Source: Candidatus Hydrogenedentota bacterium (GTDB lineage: Bacteria; UBA8481; J006). Taken from it: a stretch of 19,225 nt of DNA. The notes beneath the pieces are model-generated. The model saw only the letters and a list, made by a program, of their open reading frames with translations. It was not told the DNA's origin and made no database searches. A program made the translations under genes and the position numbers. Positions 1 to 5,546 of the stretch are shown one piece after another (the stretch's first letter is position 1; the number at the start of each line of letters is the position of its first letter). Where the stretch lies: NCBI GenBank assembly GCA_003697085.1, contig RFFU01000017.1, positions 1 through 19,225 on the forward strand. The letters run 5' to 3'.

Positions 1-139
1 CGTACGGCGCACGTAGCGACAGATCAGAATCATGGGTGGAATTTCCGACCGAGTGCTATTCGGCTTGTCCAGCAATAAGTGCCCATTGCACACCAGGAAC
101 CTCCATTTGACCGGAGGGAGGAAGTCAGGCCTTTGACAG
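1..139. other. Leading segment with no supportable gene
   Basis: No gene can be supported here. One frame is open from base 1 to a TAA at 76-78 and could be the last 25 codons of a gene that begins outside the window, but nothing in that peptide is recognisable. A GGAGGGAGG purine stretch near 114-122 resembles a ribosome binding site, yet it lies about 18 bases before the first GTG of the next gene, which is too far to assign confidently. Confidence 0.3.
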
Positions 140-1081
140 GTGGTGGGCGACCGGAAATCCGATATGTCGTATGAAACTCAAAGGGGATCGAAAAATTTCC
201 ATCCGCCTTCTCCCGTAAAAACGAGACGCTTTCAGACGACGTTTATCGCGTTGGGAACTCTTCTTCTTTTTGGGGCCGTCACCGATATGTTCCTTCTGAT
301 CCGGCGGGAAGTTCTTCTGACCGAAGTTCATCCCCTCCAGCATCTATCCGTCGATAACAAAAAAATCGTTCTGTGCGAAACAAATCATGTACACATATTC
401 GATCTCAACGGGAAGAAGATCGCGTCCTTTAAGACGGCCGGAAAGGATTACATCGAGGCCGTTTCGGGAAGAGACAATACGGTTTGGGTAGCGGATAAAG
501 GGAACAGGCGCCTACTCCATTACGATATGGACGGTAATCTTATTCGAGAAATTAAGGACAACCGGCTCGTCTTGGACTTTCATCTCCGCGTGTCTCCAAG
601 AGATGAACTGTGGGTTATGAACACGACTGGCCACGAGATACGTCGCTATTCTTCGGCCGGTGAGTTTTTGGGCCTCTTTCCCGGGAAAAAGAAACCTCCC
701 CGGCTCTTGCGAAAATATTTGCGCAACAGAGGCATTGGCCCGCAGGAATATGCTCACTTTTACCCGCGAGACGTTGCGTGGGGATCGCACGGAGAAATCT
801 TCGTTGCGGAACACTCCTGGAAACTGGTGACAGTGTGGAACGACACGGGGGAGTTCCTCAGGGCGTTTCCCCTTCGGGCTGAAATCAACGGGAAAGAGGA
901 TTGCTGGCCGCATGATTTTGGTGGACTGCCAAGTACCACGGTAGGTGGAAAAAAAACTTGTGGAGATGCCGCTGGGCGGGTCAGGGGAGGGAACGATAAT
1001 ATTCCCTTCAGGTTTCACCGCGGCCAACATCCTTGCGGGACCGCTTGGCTGTCCGAGTATGCTGGCGAGTTCGGGCGATAG
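140..1081 (+). CDS. N-terminal fragment: membrane anchor plus NHL-like beta-propeller
   Basis: This open frame of 313 codons starts at GTG 140, with an in-frame ATG at 164 as an equally plausible start; neither has a well-placed ribosome binding site. Residues about 33-53 form a hydrophobic helix (signal anchor). Residues about 65-250 contain repeating beta-propeller blades of the NHL/6-bladed type, with motifs such as VWVADKGNRRLLHYDMDG, LWVMNTTGHEIRRYSSAG and IFVAEHSWKLVTVWNDTG. The final 45-60 residues look out of frame: the propeller continues in the next forward frame, where a strand RMILVD can be read at 909-926. The fragment is the front part of the broken gene covering 140-3606 and is probably not functional alone. 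It could be a real secreted propeller if slippage occurs, which I consider less likely. Confidence 0.5.
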   Translation: MVGDRKSDMSYETQRGSKNFHPPSPVKTRRFQTTFIALGTLLLFGAVTDMFLLIRREVLLTEVHPLQHLSVDNKKIVLCETNHVHIFDLNGKKIASFKTAGKDYIEAVSGRDNTVWVADKGNRRLLHYDMDGNLIREIKDNRLVLDFHLRVSPRDELWVMNTTGHEIRRYSSAGEFLGLFPGKKKPPRLLRKYLRNRGIGPQEYAHFYPRDVAWGSHGEIFVAEHSWKLVTVWNDTGEFLRAFPLRAEINGKEDCWPHDFGGLPSTTVGGKKTCGDAAGRVRGGNDNIPFRFHRGQHPCGTAWLSEYAGEFGR

Positions 1082-3047
1082 TCTGTTTGTTCTGGCGGTT
1101 GAAGGGGGAGGATTCAATTTCGGCGATGTGTATTCGATTTCAGGTGATCTGATCCGAACGCACCTGCGGATTCCGGAGTCTCTTCGCCCCTTCGACGCCT
1201 CCTCCTTTGGAATCGTGAAGAATACGCTTCTGGTGCTCGACCACGACCAATCTCAAATTGCCGCCTTTTCGCCGGACGGACGATTAACCGGGCGGTTTCA
1301 GGAGTCGGATCTGTTTCGTACCGTTCGGGAGGTTCGCCGGCGAAGACAAACAGCAGGGGAACGAAGACCGTGGTTGATGGGTGGTTTTGTCGTGTTGCTT
1401 TTGCTCTCGCTGGTCGCTCTCTTTTTGGGGCTTAAGGACCGCTTCGGGAAGAGGCCGACGGCACTGGAGCAGGACAGTTCTCAGATTGTTGCCTGGGGGA
1501 AGGCTTTCGTCTCGGCCTTGATTCCCGCAGCGTTGCTTTCGTTTTTCACCATCGGATTCGTTACCATGATTAACCCGAGCGAAGTGGATTCCGTTCGGGA
1601 GTGGTTTCCTCCGACCGGGTTACTCCTGATCTTCTTGAGCACGGTCATTATTAAGTGGAGGTATATGGAACGCCGGAGGAAGCCACCATCTGAGAAGACA
1701 TTGTCGCCAGCCCGGGTTACCGCGGATCGCTCAACAACGATCAAGCAATACCTGATTGCGGCGGCCGTTGCTTTTGTCGCGTTTCCACTGATTGGTTCCT
1801 TCACAATGTTGTACCCCCTTTTCCTTCCCTTCGGTTGGGGGATTGTCGGACTTGTCCTCCTGCCGCCCCTCCTCTTCGTTCTTTCCACGGTCACTATCAA
1901 AATACTGTTGGTCGAAAGAATTTGGGGACGACTGGCGTCGGCGCCCGTGTGTGAGTCGGAAACGAAAACGTTATCCTCGGATTTGCGAGATTCCGGGAAA
2001 GATCCCGCTTCCGTTCCCGATCCCGAACTCGCACCCTCTCCCGTTTCCGTCCCGTCAAAGTCCAAAGTCCCGTTGGCACTTCATCAGGTGATTCTCATTT
2101 CCCTTATGATTCAGTTGTTCTTTTTCAACATCGAATGGGAGTTTTTGGTTTTGGTTCTTCTGGCTACCGGTTTACGGAGTTTTTCAGGGTTCATGTCGGG
2201 TGGCACGGAGGGGATCATCGCTTTCCTGATCGGTTACGCGTTCGTTTTTGTTTTGGTTCGCCGATACGGTCGCCGATCCCCGCCGGACGAATCAAGAGTT
2301 GTCGATGTTTGGCGGGACCGATTGTTGAGCGCCTCCAGAATCATCGCGTCGATTTCCGGCGGCTATACCAGTCTGAGGATCGGGATGAGTTGCTATAAGG
2401 TGATGGCGCTTGACTCCCGGCCCGGTTACTTCGGTAATGGCGTCGTCACGGCTGTAATCGATTCCCTTCGCGGAGGAGTGATCGTGGGATGCCTGGTTTT
2501 TGGTGCTCTTTATCTGCTGATCGGTCTTTCTATGAAGTTCCGGCAAAGTGTGACGGCGGGGACAACCAAGAGTGCGACGCAGAGGTTTCTCGTGGGCGCA
2601 ATTCCGGCCGCGATCGTTATCCTCCTCTCGTTCCTCGTTTTCGGAGGGCGACCGCGCTACCCCGGTTTTGGATATGCGTCACTCTTCTTTGGCTTCGGCC
2701 TGTCCGTTTTTGGGATGCCGTTGTTTCTCGTATGGATAGCGATTCGCGCGCTGGGGGTCAAAAAAGGCGCCTCCCTGGATTCTTGCAGCCGCATGGCTTC
2801 TCCTCGGCATCGGTTCTCTCTTCATGCTTGGTCGAGGTTCTCTCTTCCTTATCGTCGTCCCGGCGTTCCTGTGTTCCTCCGCTACTCTTATTTCCGAGGC
2901 AATCGATTTCCGGCTTCTGCCCGCGGTAAGAAGGAAACGGTTGGCGTGGGGGGGGCCTCGTGTTGGTCGCCTTTCCAGTGCTGTTCCACTTTGTCAGCGC
3001 CCCCCGCGTTCGGCAGGGAGAGTGGATTGCGGTTGAGGGCACGGTGA
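945..3047 (+). CDS. Central fragment: end of propeller plus polytopic membrane domain
   Basis: This open frame of 700 codons begins at GTG 945, directly after a TAG at 942-944. Its first 120 residues are still beta-propeller (for example TLLVLDHDQSQIAAFSPDGR), so this is not a natural N-terminus. From residue about 145 there are some eleven hydrophobic helices, starting with the helix containing GGFVVLLLLSLVALFLGL. Two-helix units appear to repeat: FLSTVIIKW followed by ME and VLSTVTIKI followed by VE occupy equivalent places, and a third SALIPAAL/GAIPAAI-like unit occurs near the end. After residue about 605 (base 2760) the frame loses membrane character and becomes rich in Ser, Arg and Cys. 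The true continuation is in the next frame, so the last 95 codons are spurious. No transporter or enzyme family is recognised. Confidence 0.5.
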   Translation: MEKKLVEMPLGGSGEGTIIFPSGFTAANILAGPLGCPSMLASSGDSLFVLAVEGGGFNFGDVYSISGDLIRTHLRIPESLRPFDASSFGIVKNTLLVLDHDQSQIAAFSPDGRLTGRFQESDLFRTVREVRRRRQTAGERRPWLMGGFVVLLLLSLVALFLGLKDRFGKRPTALEQDSSQIVAWGKAFVSALIPAALLSFFTIGFVTMINPSEVDSVREWFPPTGLLLIFLSTVIIKWRYMERRRKPPSEKTLSPARVTADRSTTIKQYLIAAAVAFVAFPLIGSFTMLYPLFLPFGWGIVGLVLLPPLLFVLSTVTIKILLVERIWGRLASAPVCESETKTLSSDLRDSGKDPASVPDPELAPSPVSVPSKSKVPLALHQVILISLMIQLFFFNIEWEFLVLVLLATGLRSFSGFMSGGTEGIIAFLIGYAFVFVLVRRYGRRSPPDESRVVDVWRDRLLSASRIIASISGGYTSLRIGMSCYKVMALDSRPGYFGNGVVTAVIDSLRGGVIVGCLVFGALYLLIGLSMKFRQSVTAGTTKSATQRFLVGAIPAAIVILLSFLVFGGRPRYPGFGYASLFFGFGLSVFGMPLFLVWIAIRALGVKKGASLDSCSRMASPRHRFSLHAWSRFSLPYRRPGVPVFLRYSYFRGNRFPASARGKKETVGVGGASCWSPFQCCSTLSAPPAFGRESGLRLRAR
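2764..3036 (+). pseudogene. Frame-shifted continuation of the membrane domain
   Basis: After the A6 run at 2760-2765 the frame beginning at 2764 reads KAPPWILAAAWLLLGIGSLF and then a second helix around SLFLIVVPAFLCSSATL. These are two more membrane helices that fit directly onto the end of the preceding membrane domain. This frame loses sense after the G8 run at 2948-2955. The following frame then reads GLVLVAFPVLFHFVSA and an extracytoplasmic stretch containing IAVEGTVRLEGE (to about 3088), which is the first strand of the C-terminal beta domain. It has no start site of its own. It is listed separately because it proves that coding sense continues in a different frame. Confidence 0.5.
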
Positions 3048-3120
3048 GGTTGGAAGGGGAAACGGATCACGGTGGAGTGCGAGTGAGATAAGGGAACGTT
3101 ATCAAGGCATCGATGAGGAA

Positions 3121-3606
3121 GTGCCCGGTGCTCAAGCCACCACTGATTCCTCTGGACGCTACCGAATCGTCAGGTTTCTTCCGCGTGACGGCGAAAAAAT
3201 GTTACGTGGTCCCGCTTTTTCTGGCCCCTCCGGCGTACTGGTGTTTGAGAAGAAAGGTTTTGAAGTTCGCAGGAGATCGGGAATTTCCGAGGGGGTTCTC
3301 GGAACAGCTTCCGATACCCCGTACAAGTGTTTTCGGGTGGATCCGCTTGTGATGCCGAAAAAATCAAAAGCCATTCGCGCGTTTCTAACGTCGTGGGACG
3401 ATTGGAGAAACCGCAGAACGGTATTCCGGCCCACCTCCTGGCCGCGTGAAATTTTTGGGACTCCATTGGACGGGGAACTGCGGTTTTATCTATACGCGAA
3501 CAGTTACGACAAGCCGCCGTTATCGGACTCCGAAGCGGCGCATATCATTTCGCTCTGGCCTTCGCCCGTGCCCGAGGAGGTGGCGGATCTGGAGATATCG
3601 GAATGA
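3121..3606 (+). CDS. C-terminal fragment: carboxypeptidase-regulatory/CnaB-like domain
   Basis: This 161-codon open frame starts at GTG 3121, but coding sense extends upstream in the same frame to about 3088 (IRERYQGIDEE). The sequence VPGAQATTDSSGRYRI is the typical signature of the small beta-sandwich carboxypeptidase-regulatory-like/CnaB-like domains, followed by a strand LVFEKKGFEV. The remaining 90 residues are polar and unrecognised, with several Trp and Pro. It ends at TGA 3604-3606, about 95 bases before a strong intrinsic terminator. There is no ribosome binding site in front of 3121, so independent translation is doubtful. I read it as the C-terminus of the broken gene starting at 140, sitting outside the membrane as a binding or spacer module. 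Confidence 0.5.
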   Translation: MPGAQATTDSSGRYRIVRFLPRDGEKMLRGPAFSGPSGVLVFEKKGFEVRRRSGISEGVLGTASDTPYKCFRVDPLVMPKKSKAIRAFLTSWDDWRNRRTVFRPTSWPREIFGTPLDGELRFYLYANSYDKPPLSDSEAAHIISLWPSPVPEEVADLEISE

Positions 3607-3701
3607 TGCGCTCTTCGGATGTGGTGTGTTACGGTTATCCGAGGAGTAAGCGGTTTAGGTATCGGGTCGGCTGCTGGCGCCTGAAACCGGAAATATTCGC
3701 G

Positions 3702-3742
3702 GGCGGCCGGGCGGAGACGCCCGGCCCGCCGTTTTTGTTTTT
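3702..3742 (+). terminator. Intrinsic terminator
   Basis: A perfect 9-bp GC stem (GGCCGGGCG at 3705-3713 with CGCCCGGCC at 3718-3726) closes a GAGA tetraloop. Three further pairs (3702-3704 with 3728-3730) form if C3727 is bulged. The T-rich tract TTTTTGTTTTT at 3732-3742 follows one base later. The orientation serves the broken gene upstream and separates it from the genes to the right. Confidence 0.88.
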
Positions 3743-3831
3743 CCCGTGGCGGGTGGGGGTCTGTATGGCGCCAAAATCCACGGTCATGTCTAGCGGAGAA
3801 AGTGAGGCCGACGTAGCATCTGGTCATCGGT

Positions 3832-3837
3832 AGGAGG
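3832..3837 (+). promoter_or_regulatory. Consensus ribosome binding site AGGAGG
   Basis: AGGAGG lies 8 bases before the GTG at 3846. It is the best argument for starting the small membrane protein there, although the first 33 codons from that start are rich in Cys, Gly and Trp and look less protein-like than the rest. Confidence 0.6.
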
Positions 3838-3845
3838 ACAGGCAG

Positions 3846-4343
3846 GTGACGGGTGGCCGGTGTTGGGGAGATAAAAGTGAAGGTTGTTGTGAGGGCTTTT
3901 GCCGGGTGTCCGGATCTTCAGAACGCCGAGAAAGTATTGCGGCAGTGAATCATCTCCGGACGGAGGGCAGGAATTTCCTTGCCACCGTCGTATTCTCTTC
4001 CTTGAGCGGGATTCTTTTCGCGATACTGGTTCCCTGGTTCGCGTTGTTGGACGTTATGCTGATGGACAGTGGTTATCAGGCAGGACCCGAAGGCATCACA
4101 AATCAAATTAAACTGACCAATTATCCCGCTCTCGCCAGCGTGCTTATCCTGGCGCTGGTGATGGTCGGGCTTGGGCTTTACGGTCTTTCGGAAGATTCTC
4201 GAGAGGTTCGCGTTTCCGGCCGCGTCAGAATCCTGCCCGAATTTCCAGCCGGTGCACGCATCCCGCCTGCGGGAAGGAAGCGAGGGTTCTCCAACCTGGG
4301 AGCGGGTAGCGCGGGCATCTTGCCTGCAAAAACAGGTTCGTAG
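3846..4343 (+). CDS. Hypothetical small membrane protein, start uncertain
   Basis: This 165-codon frame contains two clear membrane helices, about residues 45-68 (ATVVFSSLSGILFAILVPWF) and about 97-115 (ALASVLILALVMVGLGLYGL). They are separated by a polar loop of about 28 residues. No family is recognised. The GTG at 3846 has an AGGAGG 8 bases upstream. However, residues 1-33 look non-coding, and an internal GTG at 3945 would give a more compact 132-residue protein starting just before the first helix. The last 45 residues are made from dispersed repeat sequence: the palindrome GCGGGCATCTTGCCTGC at 4311-4327 encodes AGILPA. The original C-terminus may therefore have been replaced by a repeat insertion. 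It stands alone between a terminator and a long gene-free stretch. It may be a decaying gene. Confidence 0.45.
   Translation: MTGGRCWGDKSEGCCEGFCRVSGSSERRESIAAVNHLRTEGRNFLATVVFSSLSGILFAILVPWFALLDVMLMDSGYQAGPEGITNQIKLTNYPALASVLILALVMVGLGLYGLSEDSREVRVSGRVRILPEFPAGARIPPAGRKRGFSNLGAGSAGILPAKTGS
3877..3948 (+). CDS. Possible 23-residue leader ORF
   Basis: GTG 3877 is preceded by GGGGAG with a 6-base gap and opens a 23-codon frame, read as MKVVVRAFAGCPDLQNAEKV plus three residues. It ends at TGA 3946-3948, so its stop overlaps the GTG at 3945 of the membrane-protein frame (GTGA). The peptide looks more natural than the overlapping frame read from 3846. It could be a translated leader coupled to the membrane protein, or its original N-terminus separated by a one-base indel near 3945. 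The evidence is only the ribosome-binding-like site, the composition and the overlap. Confidence 0.25.
   Translation: MKVVVRAFAGCPDLQNAEKVLRQ
4261..4327. repeat. Dispersed palindromic repeats (first location)
   Basis: Two small palindromes lie close together: TCCCGCCTGCGGGA at 4261-4274 and GCGGGCATCTTGCCTGC at 4311-4327, the latter a 7-bp stem with one G-T pair and a TCT loop. The second matches, on the opposite strand and with two differences over 17 bases, the palindrome at 19045-19061. They overlap the 3' end of the small membrane-protein gene. Confidence 0.6.
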
Positions 4344-4992
4344 AGGATCAACTTTCGGACTCCCGATCCTTTGCGGCGTTTCGCCCACGAGTAGACTAAC
4401 CCGATCCGGCAAAAGGTGCCCATTTTTCGCCATGCCCCCCGTGACGAGATAGTCCGCCGGTATTCAAAAGGACGTACCGCTCCTGTGCTTGGAATCATTG
4501 AGATCATGACGTTCTTTCCCCGGTCGGCTTACTCGGACCTTCCCCTATTGCCCCACCTCGGCTGACACTCGTTTTGATTCTTCTCCCCGGAAGAAATTTT
4601 TTCTAAACCGGTTTCCACCGATCTACCTCTCTTCCATTCGGAGAGAAATCACGGTTTGAAAGCGTTACGAAAAAATGCCCGGAAGCATAACCCTTTGTTC
4701 GACTGAAAAACCTGTGTTCCATTGAAGATATTTTCGCCGAGAACGAAGGACATGTGTCTTGGCCGGAACTGTTGCGGATTTGTGAAACCTGATTTAGGCG
4801 AAAAAATACACCGGCACCGCACGCTACCGAGTCCCCCTCCAAAAAAACTTATCCCTTTTGTTCGTGAAATAATAAGAAATCAAAAGAAATGAAATGAGAG
4901 ATTTGGAAATATGACTTGATGGCGACGAAATTGACAAAATGGAAGAATGACACCTTTTTTCCACAGGTTGTTAAGGGGGTTCGGAGGGTTTC
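4344..4992. other. Long gene-free stretch before the mraZ promoter
   Basis: No open frame with protein-like composition, RNA gene or clear terminator is visible on either strand in these roughly 650 bases. The part from about 4850 onward is visibly richer in A and T than its surroundings. A TTTTCCACA at 4957-4965 is one base from the TTATCCACA DnaA-box consensus, but it is single and unsupported. Confidence 0.5.
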
Positions 4993-5042
4993 AAAAAATT
5001 TCAAATTTCTTATTTGACCTCCAAAGGATTGGGTGGTTTTAT
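4993..5042 (+). promoter_or_regulatory. Promoter of the dcw operon (UP-like tract, -35, -10)
   Basis: TTGACC at 5014-5019 is a 5-of-6 match to the -35 consensus. After a spacer of exactly 17 bases, TTTTAT at 5037-5042 matches the -10 consensus at four positions. Directly upstream, 4993-5012 is made of A and T tracts (AAAAAATTTCAAATTTCTTA) like an UP element. Transcription would start near 5049, giving a short leader of about 40 bases before the mraZ start. The spacer contains one GTGG unit of the putative MraZ operator. Confidence 0.65.
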
Positions 5043-5077
5043 GCGCTTGTCGGTGGAGCCAGGTGGAGAGAAGTGGA
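5033..5077 (+). promoter_or_regulatory. Putative MraZ operator: GTGG repeats at 10-base spacing
   Basis: GTGGA occurs at 5053-5057, 5063-5067 and 5073-5077, exactly 10 bases apart, with a further GTGGT in the same phase at 5033-5037. Known MraZ proteins bind short G-rich direct repeats spaced one helical turn apart just downstream of their own promoter (TGGGN units in Escherichia coli, GTGG-containing units in Mycoplasma). The position, between the -10 element and the mraZ ribosome binding site, fits autorepression of the operon. The last repeat overlaps the Shine-Dalgarno sequence GGAGG at 5075-5079. Confidence 0.7.
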
Positions 5078-5089
5078 GGACTTCCGAGC

Positions 5090-5527
5090 GTGAACGTAGG
5101 AAGATATGAGCAGCACATCGACGCTAAAGGACGCATCATCCTGCCCGGGGCCTTTCGGCAGGCGCTCGGATCGTCCTTCATCATCTCCGCCGGCTTTGAC
5201 CGCGCCCTCTGTCTCTGGAATCCTTCCGATTGGGAAGCCTTCGTCGAGCGCGAGATTTCCCGCCGCAGTGATCTTTCCGCGCAAGCCCGTATGCTCAATC
5301 GTTGGCTTCATTCCTCCGCTCATCACGTCAAACTCGATTCTCAAAAACGCTTCGTCGTTCCTCCGGTTCTGCGCCGTGAGGCACAACTTGAACATCAAAT
5401 TATTTTGATCGGTGCCGGGAATCGCGTCGAGATCTGGTCGCGGAAGAATTGGGAGGAGTACATCCAACGCGCCAACGCCTCGATCGAGGAGATCGCCGAA
5501 TCGCTCTCGCGGGACCTGCGCGTCTGA
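5090..5527 (+). CDS. mraZ: Transcriptional regulator MraZ
   Basis: MraZ is a ring-forming DNA-binding protein that controls the dcw operon by binding repeats upstream of itself. This product of 145 residues has the usual length and two SpoVT/AbrB-like halves. The first carries YEQHIDAKGRIILP (residues 6-19) and the second VKLDSQKRFVVPP (80-92), each with the DxxxR signature. The start is GTG 5090, placed by GGAGG at 5075-5079 ten bases upstream and because MraZ proteins begin a few residues before the conserved YEHxxDxKGR segment. The open frame extends further upstream to 5033, but that part overlaps the promoter. It is the first gene of the operon and is preceded by GTGGA repeats likely to be its own operator. 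rsmH follows after 19 bases. Confidence 0.95.
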   Translation: MNVGRYEQHIDAKGRIILPGAFRQALGSSFIISAGFDRALCLWNPSDWEAFVEREISRRSDLSAQARMLNRWLHSSAHHVKLDSQKRFVVPPVLRREAQLEHQIILIGAGNRVEIWSRKNWEEYIQRANASIEEIAESLSRDLRV

Positions 5528-5546
5528 TCGAGAACGCGGGTCTTCC

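Larger units (their letters stand above)
140..3606 (+). pseudogene. Broken gene: NHL-propeller, polytopic membrane, CnaB-like domain protein
   Basis: The segments at 140-900, 945-2760, about 2764-2947, about 2948-3088 and 3088-3606 read as one protein of roughly 1,150 residues if several frame changes are repaired. In order they give an N-terminal membrane helix, an NHL-like beta-propeller, about 12-14 membrane helices, and a C-terminal beta domain with the TDSSGRYRI signature of carboxypeptidase-regulatory/CnaB-like folds. The reading frame moves forward by one near 893-956, at the A6 run at 2760-2765 and at the G8 run at 2948-2955, then back by one near 3077-3090. A TAG at 942-944 lies in the frame that best fits the propeller. 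The neighbouring 14-kb cluster has no such lesions, so real decay is likelier than poor sequence. Function is unknown; the layout suggests a membrane protein with an extracytoplasmic propeller. That this is a single ancestral gene is inference. Confidence 0.7.

Noticed and set aside
945-960. Programmed slippage at the A8 run joining the two fragments
   Set aside because: Possible for one site, but the same gene needs at least three further frame changes downstream, one in the opposite direction, so regulated slippage does not explain the whole.
3603-3833. 76-codon plus-strand frame after the broken gene
   Set aside because: It runs through the intrinsic terminator at 3702-3742 and has no protein-like character.
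4178-4507. Minus-strand frame of 109 codons containing GKMPALPA
   Set aside because: That peptide is the translation of the dispersed palindrome, and the rest has no protein-like pattern.
4931-4959. TTGACA at 4931-4936 as a second promoter for mraZ
   Set aside because: The place for a -10 element 16-18 bases downstream is CCTTTTTT-like and does not resemble TATAAT; the TTGACC/TTTTAT pair further on is much better.
5412-5546. Upstream extension of the rsmH frame
   Set aside because: It overlaps mraZ and is an Arg/Ser-rich shadow; the RsmH family starts with the HLPVL motif right after ATG 5547.
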